Assembly (NCBI GenBank): GCA_947624435.1
Contig: CANQKE010000006.1
Span: forward strand, 1-64,000
Source of the DNA: an uncultured Ruminiclostridium sp.
GTDB taxonomy: Bacteria > Bacillota > Clostridia > Oscillospirales > Ruminococcaceae
Direction of reading: 5' to 3'
Length of the DNA: 64,000 nt
Shown here: positions 35,979 to 44,803 of the stretch, piece by piece
How the letters are laid out: every line of letters starts with the position of its first letter
Position numbering within the stretch: the first letter of the stretch is position 1
The notes under the pieces: generated by a model
Seen by the model: the letters and a program-made list of their open reading frames with translations, nothing else
What the model was told of the DNA's origin: nothing
Databases searched by the model: none
Made by a program: the position numbers and the translations under genes

Positions 35979-37697
35979 ATGGATAAAACAATGACCCTTT
36001 ATGCCGAATGGATGGAAAAGGCGGTGCAGGATCCCGACCTTAAAACGGAGCTTATAAGCATAGACGGAAAGGCGGAGGAGATATCCGACCGTTTTTACCG
36101 CGACCTCGAATTCGGCACCGGCGGATTGCGCGGCGTCATAGGCGCGGGCACTAACAGAATGAACATATACACGGTAGGCAAGGCTACTCAGGGACTTGCG
36201 AACTACCTTAAAAATACAGGAAAAGCCGACCTCAGCGTGGCGATAGCTTACGACAGCAGAATAAAGTCCGACGTGTTCGCGCGTCATGCGGCTTCTATTT
36301 TCGCGGCAAACGGGATAAAGGCTAATATTTATCCCGAGCTTATGCCTACCCCGATGCTGTCCTTTGCGGTGCGCGCGCTGGGCTGCGACGCGGGCATTAT
36401 AGTTACCGCAAGCCACAATCCCGCAAAATACAACGGCTACAAGGTGTACGGCAGCGACGGCTGTCAGGTGACGTTGAACGCCGCGGAGCAGATACTCAGC
36501 GAGATAGAAAAGCTGGATATCTTTTCCGACGTAAAGACCGTTGATTTTGACAAGGCGGTATCCGACGGCAGCATAAGCTATATAGGTCAGGAAGTTATAG
36601 ACGATTATATCGCAAACGTTAAAAAGCAGTCGATACATCCGGAGCTTTGCGCCGCAAGCGGGCTTAAGGTGGTATACACTCCGTTAAACGGCGCGGGAAA
36701 CAAGCCGGTACGCCGTATTCTTAAAGAGATAGGCATAACCGACGTTACGGTAGTTAAGGAACAGGAAATGCCGGACGGCAATTTCACTACCTGTCCTTAC
36801 CCCAATCCCGAGATACGCGAGGCGCTTGAGCTCGGACTTAAGCTGTGCGAGCAGGTAAAGCCGGATCTGCTGCTTGCGACCGACCCGGACAGCGACCGCG
36901 TCGGAATAGCCGTGCCGGACGGCGACGGATATGTATTGTTCACCGGTAACGAGGTGGGCGCGCTGCTGCTCGAATATATCTGCCGTGAGAGGATAGCAAA
37001 AGGCACTATGCCTAAAGCCCCCGTTGCGGTAAAGACGATAGTTACCACCGAGATAGTCCGCAAAATAGCCGCAAAATACGGCGTACAGCTTATCGACGTG
37101 CTTACCGGCTTTAAGTTTATCGGCGAGCAGATAGGCTTCCTTGAGGCAAAGGGAGAGGCGGACAGATACATCTTCGGCTTTGAGGAGAGCTATGGCTACC
37201 TCGCAGGCTCTTATGTAAGAGATAAGGACGCTGTGGTAGGCTCTATGCTTATATGCGAGATGGCGGCGTTCTACCGTTCAAAGGGCATTTCTCTGGTGCA
37301 GGCGCGCGCGGATATGTATAAGGAATACGGCTACTACTGCAACAAGCTGGAGAACTTCGCGTTTGAGGGCGAAAGCGGCATGAAGAAGATGAACGGCATC
37401 ATGGATACTCTGCGCACCGATTATCCCAAGACTGTAGCGGGCAAAAAGGTCATCGGCCTTGCGGATTATAAGCAGAGCGTTAAGTACGATCTCGTTTCGG
37501 GCGAGCAGGAGGTGCTTACCCTGCCGAAATCCAATGTTATCACATTGTATCTTGAGGACGACGCGAGCATAGTTATCCGTCCCTCCGGAACTGAGCCGAA
37601 AATAAAGCTGTACTACACCACCGTCGGCAAGGACGGCGAGGAGGCTGCCGCAAAGCAGGCGGCGCTTTCGGCGGATTTCACAAAGATAATAGGCTGA
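35979..37697 (+). CDS. Phosphoglucomutase / phosphomannomutase
   Basis: The 572-residue enzyme is an alpha-D-phosphohexomutase of the PgcA type. The phosphoserine is in TASHNPAKYNGYK (about residue 143), the metal loop is DPDSDRVGIAV (about 301), the sugar loop FEESYGYL (about 400) and the phosphate loop RPSGTEPKIKLYY (about 532). It interconverts hexose 1- and 6-phosphates, feeding glycogen, cell wall and surface glycans. AAAGGAAG precedes the ATG. It stands alone behind its own promoter. Confidence 0.95.
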   Translation: MDKTMTLYAEWMEKAVQDPDLKTELISIDGKAEEISDRFYRDLEFGTGGLRGVIGAGTNRMNIYTVGKATQGLANYLKNTGKADLSVAIAYDSRIKSDVFARHAASIFAANGIKANIYPELMPTPMLSFAVRALGCDAGIIVTASHNPAKYNGYKVYGSDGCQVTLNAAEQILSEIEKLDIFSDVKTVDFDKAVSDGSISYIGQEVIDDYIANVKKQSIHPELCAASGLKVVYTPLNGAGNKPVRRILKEIGITDVTVVKEQEMPDGNFTTCPYPNPEIREALELGLKLCEQVKPDLLLATDPDSDRVGIAVPDGDGYVLFTGNEVGALLLEYICRERIAKGTMPKAPVAVKTIVTTEIVRKIAAKYGVQLIDVLTGFKFIGEQIGFLEAKGEADRYIFGFEESYGYLAGSYVRDKDAVVGSMLICEMAAFYRSKGISLVQARADMYKEYGYYCNKLENFAFEGESGMKKMNGIMDTLRTDYPKTVAGKKVIGLADYKQSVKYDLVSGEQEVLTLPKSNVITLYLEDDASIVIRPSGTEPKIKLYYTTVGKDGEEAAAKQAALSADFTKIIG

Positions 37698-37745
37698 TAA
37701 CGGTGTGATTTTTGCGGCTGTTCCTAAAATATTTTCAAAAAGGGC

Positions 37746-37774
37746 TTGCATTTTGCGTTTTAATGTGATAAAAT
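37746..37774 (+). promoter_or_regulatory. rpmE promoter
   Basis: TTGCAT (37746-37751) and TAAAAT (37769-37774) are 17 bases apart. The roughly 90-base leader could hold an L31-type autoregulatory structure, but I cannot fold one with confidence. Confidence 0.68.
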
Positions 37775-37871
37775 AATAACCTGGGCGCTTAAAACGCCGA
37801 AAACAATGACAATTACGGCAACAGCTGTATTTACATGATTTCTCATGATGAATTTTAGGAGGTGTTACAGC

Positions 37872-38075
37872 ATGAAGGAAGGGATCCATCCGGAGTATGA
37901 GGAGACCACCATCACCTGCGCTTGCGGTGAGGTGATAAAGACCCGTTCTACCAAGAAGGATATCAAGGTGGAAATATGCTCCAAGTGCCATCCGTTCTTT
38001 ACCGGTAAGCAGAAGCTCGTAGATTCCGGCGGACGTGTGGATAAGTTCAAGAAGAAGTACAATCTCGGAAACTAA
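37872..38075 (+). CDS. rpmE: Ribosomal protein bL31, zinc-binding form
   Basis: The 67-residue protein matches bL31: [12 protein letters not shown] at the start, CACGE and [13 protein letters not shown] (the cysteines of the zinc-type C+ form), and [11 protein letters not shown] at the end. GGAGG at 37859-37863 selects the ATG at 37872, not the in-frame ATGs upstream. The zinc form implies no obvious Zur-type replacement here. Confidence 0.96.
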   Translation: MKEGIHPEYEETTITCACGEVIKTRSTKKDIKVEICSKCHPFFTGKQKLVDSGGRVDKFKKKYNLGN

Positions 38076-38087
38076 ACAACAATTATT

Positions 38088-38118
38088 ACGGGAGGCCGGT
38101 GCCTCCCGTGTTGTTTTT
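38088..38118 (+). terminator. rpmE terminator
   Basis: A nine-bp GC-rich stem (38088-38096 with 38101-38109), CGGT loop, then GTTGTTTTTT. Confidence 0.88.
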
Positions 38119-38133
38119 TAAGGATAGTTAAAG

Positions 38134-38195
38134 TTGATTTTTATATAGGAATATGGTAAAATAAAAATTGAGCGTTTTATAGAATATGGTAAAAT
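38134..38195 (+). promoter_or_regulatory. Tandem promoters of the two-component operon
   Basis: TTGATT-N17-TAAAAT (38134-38162) and TTGAGC-N16-TAAAAT (38168-38195) are arranged in tandem. Both -10 boxes lie in a direct repeat GAATATGGTAAAAT at about 38149-38162 and 38182-38195. Confidence 0.6.
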
Positions 38196-38253
38196 TGTTA
38201 ATCTTGCGTTAATTTTTCCGTGATAGTATTATCTCCGCGAAAGGAGAAATCTG

Positions 38254-38928
38254 ATGTTTCATATAATGGTGGCAGAGGACGATACCAATACAAGAAAGCT
38301 TATGTGTACTGTGCTAAGTCAGAACGGGTACGAGCCTGTTCCGGCGGTGGACGGTCTGGACGCTTTGGAGGTAATGGACCGGCAGCATATAGACCTTATC
38401 CTGCTGGACGTTATGATGCCGCGCATGGACGGTTATGAATTTGTCCGTACTTTAAGAGAGGGCGGCTGCAATATACCGGTGCTTATGGTAACGGCCAAGG
38501 AGACCTCTACAGATAAGATACAGGGCTTCAAGGCGGGCACGGACGATTATATGGTAAAGCCGGTGGATGATGAGGAAATGCTGCTTAGGATAGCGGCGCT
38601 GCTTAGACGCAGCAACATCGCAAATTCCCACAAGCTGACCGCGGGCGATACCGTGTTGGATTACGACGCGCTTACGGTAAGCTGCGGAGGGAACGTACAG
38701 GAATTGCCGAACAAGGAGTTTATGCTGCTGTTCAAGCTGTTAAGCTATCAGAATAAGATATTCACCCGCCGCCAGCTTATGGACGAATTATGGGATATGG
38801 AATCCGAAACGGACGAGCGGACGATAGACGTACATATAAACCGGCTGCGCGAGCGGTTCCGCGACAATAACGATTTTGAGATAGTTACCGTGCGCGGTCT
38901 TGGATATAAAGCAGTTATAAAAGTCTGA
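38254..38928 (+). CDS. OmpR-family response regulator
   Basis: The 224-residue protein has a receiver domain (1-115) with the acidic pair D9/D10, phosphorylation site D52 (LILLDVMMPRMDG), T80 and K102, and a winged-helix output domain (about 125-224: MDELWDMESETDERTIDVH, RGLGYKAV). It should control the kinase and ABC genes that follow. AAAGGAG precedes the ATG. The first stem of the structured repeat overlaps its stop codon. Confidence 0.95.
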   Translation: MFHIMVAEDDTNTRKLMCTVLSQNGYEPVPAVDGLDALEVMDRQHIDLILLDVMMPRMDGYEFVRTLREGGCNIPVLMVTAKETSTDKIQGFKAGTDDYMVKPVDDEEMLLRIAALLRRSNIANSHKLTAGDTVLDYDALTVSCGGNVQELPNKEFMLLFKLLSYQNKIFTRRQLMDELWDMESETDERTIDVHINRLRERFRDNNDFEIVTVRGLGYKAVIKV

Positions 38929-39044
38929 AAACAAATTTTTCAGACTTTGCGTTTTGCGCTTTGCCGAATACGGTCAGCAATTTTGCTTCGCAAAACCGCG
39001 CAAAACTTGAAAGGAGAGATGCATGCTTTGCAAAGCATGGTCAT
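38921..39044 (+). repeat. Structured intergenic repeat, copy 2
   Basis: Contains the AAGTCTGAAAA hairpin (38921-38931 with 38937-38947), P1 (GTTTTGCGC 38951-38959 with GCGCAAAAC 38998-39006), P2 (38961-38967 with 38974-38980, one mismatch), P3 (TTTTGC 38981-38986 with GCAAAA 38990-38995) and GAAAGGAGA. An 11-codon frame (39020-39055) starts after that ribosome site and ends in TGA overlapping the kinase ATG. Confidence 0.85.
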
Positions 39045-39050
39045 AAAAAA

Positions 39051-40163
39051 ATGAGCAAGGGCAACTACATTCGCAGATACGGCTCTATCAACGCACATGT
39101 CGTGCTGTACGTCTTTTTCATAATGGTGACCGCGAATGCGCTGTGCATGATACTGTTCAATATCCTTTACGCCGCGGGAGTGGTAATGGGTACCGCGCCG
39201 ATGCTGCTGCTGCTTATAACGCTCAGCGTCAGCACGATAATCGGCAGCGCGCTGACTTATGTATTTTCCGGCGTGGTATTAAGACCGCTGCTGCAATTGT
39301 CGGCGGCTATGCAGAAAGTGGCGAAAGGGGATTTTACCGTAAAGATAGGAGAGCTTAGCTCAATGTATGAGATAAGGCTGCTCCAGGAAAATTTCAATAT
39401 AATGACCAGAGAGCTCGGCGGCACGGAAATGTTCCGCAACGATTTTATAAACGGCTTTTCCCACGAGTTCAAGACCCCGATGGTGTCGGTTTACGGCTTT
39501 GCAAAGCAGCTTAAAAAGGGTGGACTTACCCCGCAGCAGCAGGAGGAGTATATAGACATCATTTTAAGCGAGTCGCAGCGGCTTATCAATATGTCCGGCA
39601 ATATCCTGACGCTCAATAAGCTGGAAAATCAGGAGATAGTTTCGGATAAGACGGTGTTCAGATTGGACGAGGAGATACGCCGCAGCATACTTTTGCTTGA
39701 ACAGCAGTGGAGCAGGAAGAACATCACCGTGATACCGGAGCTTGACGAGCTGGAGTTTTACGGCAGCGCCGAAATGTTAAGGCAGGTATGGCTGAACGTT
39801 ATCGGCAACGCCATAAAATACACCGATGAAAACGGCGAGATAAAGATAACTCTTAACCGCAGCCGCTCGGACGAAAACGAGGTCGTCGTTGCGGTATGCG
39901 ACAACGGCATAGGCATGGATAAAAATACCGCGGAGAGGATATTTGAAAAGTTCTACCGCGGAGATACCTCCCGAACTTCCAGCGGGAACGGGTTAGGTCT
40001 GCCGATGGTAAAGAGGATAGTGGAGCTATGCAAGGGTACTATAAGAGTGACAAGCGAGCCGGGAAAGGGTACGGAGTTTTACATTTATCTGCCCGATGAA
40101 AGATTTGCCGAGGAGGAACGTCCGACCAGGCGCAAACGCGGCGCGGATCGCGTAACGGCATAA
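39051..40163 (+). CDS. Sensor histidine kinase
   Basis: The 370-residue kinase has two membrane helices (about 17-44 and 54-78) with a very short outside loop, then HAMP (about 78-130), HisKA with the phospho-acceptor in GFSHEFKTP (about H138) and HATPase_c (NVIGNAIKYTDENG, DNGIGMDKNTAERIFEKFYRG-type box, GNGLGLPMVKRIVE). The tiny sensor loop is typical of intramembrane-sensing kinases paired with ABC exporters that respond to envelope-active peptides. The start at 39051 is set by ATGA overlap with the upstream mini-frame; a longer TTG-started frame reads through the structured repeat. Confidence 0.93.
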   Translation: MSKGNYIRRYGSINAHVVLYVFFIMVTANALCMILFNILYAAGVVMGTAPMLLLLITLSVSTIIGSALTYVFSGVVLRPLLQLSAAMQKVAKGDFTVKIGELSSMYEIRLLQENFNIMTRELGGTEMFRNDFINGFSHEFKTPMVSVYGFAKQLKKGGLTPQQQEEYIDIILSESQRLINMSGNILTLNKLENQEIVSDKTVFRLDEEIRRSILLLEQQWSRKNITVIPELDELEFYGSAEMLRQVWLNVIGNAIKYTDENGEIKITLNRSRSDENEVVVAVCDNGIGMDKNTAERIFEKFYRGDTSRTSSGNGLGLPMVKRIVELCKGTIRVTSEPGKGTEFYIYLPDERFAEEERPTRRKRGADRVTA

Positions 40164-40214
40164 AGACAATGCGGGTATCCGCTTGAATAAAAACTATACA
40201 AAGAGGTTTAGACT

Positions 40215-42887
40215 ATGCTCGAACTAAAAAACATAACCAAGGATTATAAGATAGGAGGCGGCACCGTAAACGCTTTGCGCGGGGTGAGCATACAATTCCG
40301 CGAGAGCGAATTTGTATCGGTGCTGGGTCAGTCCGGCTGCGGCAAGACTACGCTGCTTAATATAATCGGAGGACTGGACAGATATACCGACGGCGATCTT
40401 ATCATCGGCGGGAAATCTACCAAGGAGTTCAAAAATTCCGACTGGGACGCTTACCGAAACCATTCGATAGGCTTCGTGTTCCAAAGCTATAATCTTATAC
40501 CGCACCAGACGGTGCTTTCAAACGTCGAGCTTGCGCTGACCTTATCCGGCGTATCCAAAGCGGAACGCAGAAAACGCGCAAAGGACGCGCTTTGTCGGGT
40601 AGGGCTGGGCGATCAGCTCAATAAAAAGCCGAATCAGATGTCCGGCGGACAGATGCAGCGTGTCGCTATAGCGAGAGCGTTAGTAAACGATCCGGATATA
40701 CTGCTTGCCGACGAGCCTACCGGCGCGCTTGACAGCGATACCAGCATACAGATAATGGAGATATTAAAAGAGATATCCGCCGATAAGCTGATAATAATGG
40801 TAACGCACAATCCGGAGCTTGCCGAAAAATATTCCACCCGTATAGTAAGGCTGCTGGACGGCAGGATAACCGACGACTCCGACCCGTATTCGGCAAGCGT
40901 GGTAGAGCCTATCGAGAAGAAAGAAAAGGCTCAAAAGAAGCAGAAAAAGCCGTCGATGTCGTTTTTTACCGCGCTGTCGCTCAGTCTTAACAACCTGATG
41001 ACTAAAAAGGCGCGTACCTTTATGACCTCCTTTGCGGGAAGTATAGGAATAATCGGCATTGCGCTGATATTAGCCATTTCCTCCGGCGCGAGAATGTATA
41101 TCTCTTCGGTGGAGGAGGACACCCTGTCCAGCTATCCTATAGCAATAGAGAGCAGCGCGGTGGATATGGCTACCATGATGACCTCCATGGCGAAGACGCG
41201 GCAGGAGAGCATTGAGCGTGAGCCGGAGGACGGCAAGGTATATTCCCTTAACGTGATGGGAAATATGATAAACGCTATGCTGACTCAGATACAGTCCAAC
41301 GACCTTAAGAGCTTTAAGGAGTATCTTGAGGGCGACGGCAAGGAGATAAACGATTACGTCAGCGATATAAAATACAGCTACTCCACCACCATGAACGTTT
41401 ACCGCGCCGATACCGAGGAGGGTATATTCCAGGTAAATCCCGCACAGCTTTTCGATAAGCTGGGCATGACTAACGAGGCGAACTCCGCGCAGGCTATGAG
41501 CATGGTGATGAATTCCACCACCGGCGTATGGTCGGAGCTGCTGGACAACGAAGACCTTATCAAGGATCAGTATGAGTTGCTGGAGGGCAAATTCCCCGAA
41601 AATTACGACGAGGTCGTGATAATCGTCAATGAGCGCGGCGAGATAACCGACTACAGTTTGTACTGCCTCGGACTTATGGAGGAGGATGAGCTGGTACAGG
41701 CGGTAAAGGACGCGTTCGCCGGGGATACCGACAAGATAGACTTCGAGAGCAAGGACGAATCTTTCACTTACGACGAGCTTATGGGAATGGATTTCAGGCT
41801 GGTGGTAAATTCCGATTATTTTGCCAAAGAGGACGGCAAGTGGGTGGATAAGTCGGAGGACGACATCTACATGACCGACATTGTCAAAAAATCCGAGCCG
41901 ATAAAGGTAGTGGGTATAGTAAAGCCCGCCGAAAACGCCATACTGAACACAAATTCTTCCGTGGCGGTAGGCTACACTCATGCGCTGACCGAATATCTTA
42001 TCAATAAGGTGAACGACAGCGAGATAGTAAAAGAGCAGAAAGACAATCCCGACACCGACATATTCACCGGACTGGAATTTCCCGACCCGAATGAGGAAAA
42101 GCCTAAGCTCACCATGGAGGATATACAGGCGTATATAGCTACTCTTCCCGAAGAGGAGCAAGCCGGGGTTATGCAGCAGCTCCAGCAGGCGCAGGAGATG
42201 GGCATGACCGAAGAACAGATAATCGAGTCGTTTTCCAAGAATATGCCCAGCAATACCACCGACGCGACTTATGACGGCAATCTTGAAAAGCTGGGCGTGT
42301 CCTCTTTGGATTCGCCGTATAGGATAAACATCTACCCCAAGGATTTTGAATCCAAGGAGAAGATAGAGGGCATTATCGACGATTACAACGACAAGGTAAA
42401 GGCGGATGGCAAGGAAGAGCTTGAGATACGCTATACCGACGTGGTAGGGCTGATGATGACCTCCGTCACTACCATTATCGACGCTATAAGCTATATCCTT
42501 ATCGCGTTCGTGGCGATCTCGCTGGTCGTTTCCTCGATAATGATAGGAATAATCACCTATGTATCGGTACTCGAGCGTACAAAGGAGATAGGCATACTGC
42601 GTGCGATGGGCGCGTCAAAGCGGGATATCTCACGCGTGTTCAACGCCGAAACGCTGATAATAGGATTTGCGGCGGGCGCTATAGGAATAGGCGTTACACT
42701 GCTGCTGTCGATACCGATAAACATTATTATAGAAAGCCTTGCGGATATTTCCGGAATCTGCGCTTTGCCGTGGCAGGGCGGCGTGATACTGGTGATAATC
42801 AGTATGCTGCTTACATTGATAGCGGGACTGATACCCGCAAGAGTAGCGGCAAACAAAGACCCGGTAGCCGCATTGAGGTCGGAATGA
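40215..42887 (+). CDS. ABC transporter, ATPase fused to FtsX/MacB-type permease
   Basis: The 890-residue protein has an N-terminal ATPase (about 1-230) with Walker A GQSGCGKTT, signature MSGGQMQR and Walker B LLADEPTG. A Lys/Gln-rich linker is followed by a MacB/FtsX permease: one helix near 270-295, an outside domain of about 450 residues, then three helices near 755-875 (TYVSVLERTKEIGILRAMGASK, PARVAANKDPVAALRSE). ATPase and permease are usually separate genes in clostridia; fusion as here is known in MacB-like systems. It lies 51 bases after the kinase gene and probably exports or removes a peptide or lipid ligand sensed by the two-component pair. GAGG precedes the ATG. Confidence 0.92.
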   Translation: MLELKNITKDYKIGGGTVNALRGVSIQFRESEFVSVLGQSGCGKTTLLNIIGGLDRYTDGDLIIGGKSTKEFKNSDWDAYRNHSIGFVFQSYNLIPHQTVLSNVELALTLSGVSKAERRKRAKDALCRVGLGDQLNKKPNQMSGGQMQRVAIARALVNDPDILLADEPTGALDSDTSIQIMEILKEISADKLIIMVTHNPELAEKYSTRIVRLLDGRITDDSDPYSASVVEPIEKKEKAQKKQKKPSMSFFTALSLSLNNLMTKKARTFMTSFAGSIGIIGIALILAISSGARMYISSVEEDTLSSYPIAIESSAVDMATMMTSMAKTRQESIEREPEDGKVYSLNVMGNMINAMLTQIQSNDLKSFKEYLEGDGKEINDYVSDIKYSYSTTMNVYRADTEEGIFQVNPAQLFDKLGMTNEANSAQAMSMVMNSTTGVWSELLDNEDLIKDQYELLEGKFPENYDEVVIIVNERGEITDYSLYCLGLMEEDELVQAVKDAFAGDTDKIDFESKDESFTYDELMGMDFRLVVNSDYFAKEDGKWVDKSEDDIYMTDIVKKSEPIKVVGIVKPAENAILNTNSSVAVGYTHALTEYLINKVNDSEIVKEQKDNPDTDIFTGLEFPDPNEEKPKLTMEDIQAYIATLPEEEQAGVMQQLQQAQEMGMTEEQIIESFSKNMPSNTTDATYDGNLEKLGVSSLDSPYRINIYPKDFESKEKIEGIIDDYNDKVKADGKEELEIRYTDVVGLMMTSVTTIIDAISYILIAFVAISLVVSSIMIGIITYVSVLERTKEIGILRAMGASKRDISRVFNAETLIIGFAAGAIGIGVTLLLSIPINIIIESLADISGICALPWQGGVILVIISMLLTLIAGLIPARVAANKDPVAALRSE

Positions 42888-42900
42888 TTTGAATAAAAAC

Positions 42901-42935
42901 AAACCCGACGGGTAAAATTCATACCTGTCGGGTTT
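42901..42935. terminator. Bidirectional terminator
   Basis: A 14-bp stem with one G-T pair (42901-42914 with 42922-42935), A run on one side and T run on the other, between the ABC gene and thiM. Confidence 0.87.
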
Positions 42936-42938
42936 TTG

Positions 42939-43751
42939 TTATATCTCTTCTATTTTCGCTTTTTCTAAAATAACGGAGCCGTCCATTACCGTCAGCGCGT
43001 CCAGCAAACCGACGTAAAAGCTGCCGGTGCCTTTTGCGTTTACGGCGGCGAGCTCTCCGGCTATTCCCATAGCGGCGACCGCCGTCACAGCGGCGATATA
43101 ATTATCCCCCACGGCGCACAGCGCGGCGGTAAGTCCCGATGCGAGGCAGCCTGTTCCGGTGACGCGGGAAAGCATATCCACGCCGTTATTTACCAGCGCG
43201 AGCCTGTCTTTTTTGCATACGATGTCGGTTTTGCCGGTCACCGATACCGCGCAGGAGAATTTTTCCGACGCGTCCTTGGCGAGCTGCTTTGCGCCGTCGG
43301 TGCCGACGTATGCGCTGTCAACGCCTTTTTCCGAGCGCTGGGCTATAGACGGCGCGTTAGCCAGCGCGGCTATCTCCGAGGCGTTGCCGCGTATCGCCGC
43401 AAAGCGAAACTGCCGCAGCATATATAAAGCGTTTTTCAGTCGGTATTCGGTAGAGCCCGCGCCGACCGGATCCAACACGACCGGCTTTTTGGTAAGCCCC
43501 GCCTCCTGACCGGAGGTAAGCATAGCGCGGCAGCGGTCTTTCCCGAAAGTGCCCATATTAAACAGCACCGAATCCGCTTTTTTCGTGATATCCACCGCGT
43601 CCAGCGGACTGTCCGCCATGACGGGAGAAGCACCCGCGGCAAGCAGACCGTTCGCCACGGTGTTTGCGGTGACATAGTTTGTTATACAGTGCACCAAAGG
43701 GCGGCGGGCGCGCATTTCATCCCACAGCGCGGCACATTCTTCATTTATCAT
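42939..43751 (-). CDS. thiM: Hydroxyethylthiazole kinase
   Basis: The 270-residue enzyme phosphorylates 4-methyl-5-hydroxyethylthiazole for thiamine salvage. Segments are PLVHCITNYVTANTVANGLLA, VLDPVGAG, RGNASEIAALA, and the catalytic-cysteine loop SRVTGTGCLASGL. No thiE or thiD is adjacent, and I found no TPP riboswitch in the 44.7-44.8 kb leader. It is co-transcribed with the AEC transporter 13 bases upstream, which might move a related substrate; that link is inference. Last gene before the terminator. Confidence 0.95.
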   Translation of the reverse strand: MINEECAALWDEMRARRPLVHCITNYVTANTVANGLLAAGASPVMADSPLDAVDITKKADSVLFNMGTFGKDRCRAMLTSGQEAGLTKKPVVLDPVGAGSTEYRLKNALYMLRQFRFAAIRGNASEIAALANAPSIAQRSEKGVDSAYVGTDGAKQLAKDASEKFSCAVSVTGKTDIVCKKDRLALVNNGVDMLSRVTGTGCLASGLTAALCAVGDNYIAAVTAVAAMGIAGELAAVNAKGTGSFYVGLLDALTVMDGSVILEKAKIEEI

Positions 43752-43764
43752 AATAAGCGTCCTT

Positions 43765-44688
43765 TCATTTGAGCAGCTGTTCCGATATCGTAAGGATCAG
43801 CGGCAGCGTTATACATGACAGTATCGTCGCGGCGGCAAATAATTCCGAGCTGTAGCCGGGAGATTTTTCGTATTTTATCGCAAACATAGTGCATGCCGCG
43901 GCGGTAGGGCAGGCGGCGGCGATAATGTTTACCCCGCTTATCAGTTTGTCAAAGCCGCATACCGTGCAAAGTACGAGCAACAGGATCGGTATCGCTATCA
44001 GCTTGATAAAGCATACCAGATACAGTTTCGGCTTTTTTACAGTGTCGCGCAGCCGTACCGTCGCTATCGTCGAGCCGGCGACTATCATCGCAAGCGGCGT
44101 GTTCAGTCCGGCGAGCTGCGTGCATACGTCCAGAATAAGCTGCGGCAATGTGATGTTAAGTAAAAACAATATAAGTCCTATCGCGATAAATATTACGCAG
44201 GGGTGAAGCAATGCCTTGCCCAGGGTTTTAAGCGTGAATTTTTCTCCGCTGAACGTCAGCGCTCCGTGGGTGAACATCAGCGCGTTAAAAAGCGTTATGT
44301 ACGCGGTGAGATAAAATACCCCGTCGCTGCCGAATATACCCTGTATCAGCGGTATCCCCATAAACGCGCAGTTTGAATAGACTGCCGCCGCCCGCTCGTT
44401 TATAACGCCGTCCTTGCTTTTATTCCGGAAAATAAGCGGTATTATAAGCAATGAGGAAACTATGCTTATCCCCGCAAGCGCAAAGCTTAACAGCAGTCCG
44501 CCGAGCATCTCCTCTCCGAACGGCTTTTGATAAGACACCAGTATAACTACCGGTATAACTATATTCAGCAGCAGCGCGGACAGCTTTTTGGTACTGTTTT
44601 CGTCTAATATGTCTGTTTTTCGGCAAAAATAGCCGACAGCGGCTAGCAATGCCATTACCGCTACCTGCTGTATCACCGTCATGTTCAT
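43765..44688 (-). CDS. AEC-family (auxin efflux carrier type) transporter
   Basis: The 307-residue protein has about ten membrane helices and the AEC motifs YFCRKTDILDENSTKKLSALLL near the start and GVNIIAAACPTAAACTMFA and TILSCITLPL near the end. Relatives export or import organic acids or auxin-like compounds; substrate unknown here. Its position before thiM suggests a possible link to a thiamine precursor. AAGGAAAAG precedes the ATG. Confidence 0.9.
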   Translation of the reverse strand: MNMTVIQQVAVMALLAAVGYFCRKTDILDENSTKKLSALLLNIVIPVVILVSYQKPFGEEMLGGLLLSFALAGISIVSSLLIIPLIFRNKSKDGVINERAAAVYSNCAFMGIPLIQGIFGSDGVFYLTAYITLFNALMFTHGALTFSGEKFTLKTLGKALLHPCVIFIAIGLILFLLNITLPQLILDVCTQLAGLNTPLAMIVAGSTIATVRLRDTVKKPKLYLVCFIKLIAIPILLLVLCTVCGFDKLISGVNIIAAACPTAAACTMFAIKYEKSPGYSSELFAAATILSCITLPLILTISEQLLK

Positions 44689-44721
44689 GGCTTTTCCTTC
44701 TTTTGTTCTTTTCTCTAATCT

Positions 44722-44750
44722 ATTATACTATATTTCAAAAATAAAATCAA
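44722..44750 (-). promoter_or_regulatory. Promoter of the AEC-thiM operon
   Basis: On the minus strand TTGATT (44745-44750) and TATAAT (44722-44727) are 17 bases apart. The -35 shares three bases with the stem of the terminator at 44748-44781. Confidence 0.7.
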
Positions 44751-44781
44751 CTGCGCTCCCTAAAAGCAGGGAGCGCAGTTG
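44748..44781 (-). terminator. Terminator of the solute-binding-protein gene
   Basis: Perfect 13-bp GC-rich stem (44748-44760 with 44769-44781) followed on the minus strand by ATTTTATTTTT. Confidence 0.85.
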
Positions 44782-44803
44782 AAATTATTTATATCGCAGA
44801 GGT

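Noticed and set aside
38961-39050. In-frame extension of the kinase gene and equivalent frames at 22078 and 47533 coding TVxNFASQ
   Set aside because: They start at TTG without ribosome sites, and differences between copies track RNA pairing rather than protein conservation.
41070-42161. Long minus-strand open frame (363 codons) opposite the ABC transporter
   Set aside because: It is antisense to a clear gene, lacks a ribosome site and reads as a reflected codon pattern. The same holds for frames opposite GH26, GH74 and the activase.
44689-44800. TPP riboswitch for thiM
   Set aside because: The leader lacks the CTGAGA core; only a terminator and promoter are visible.
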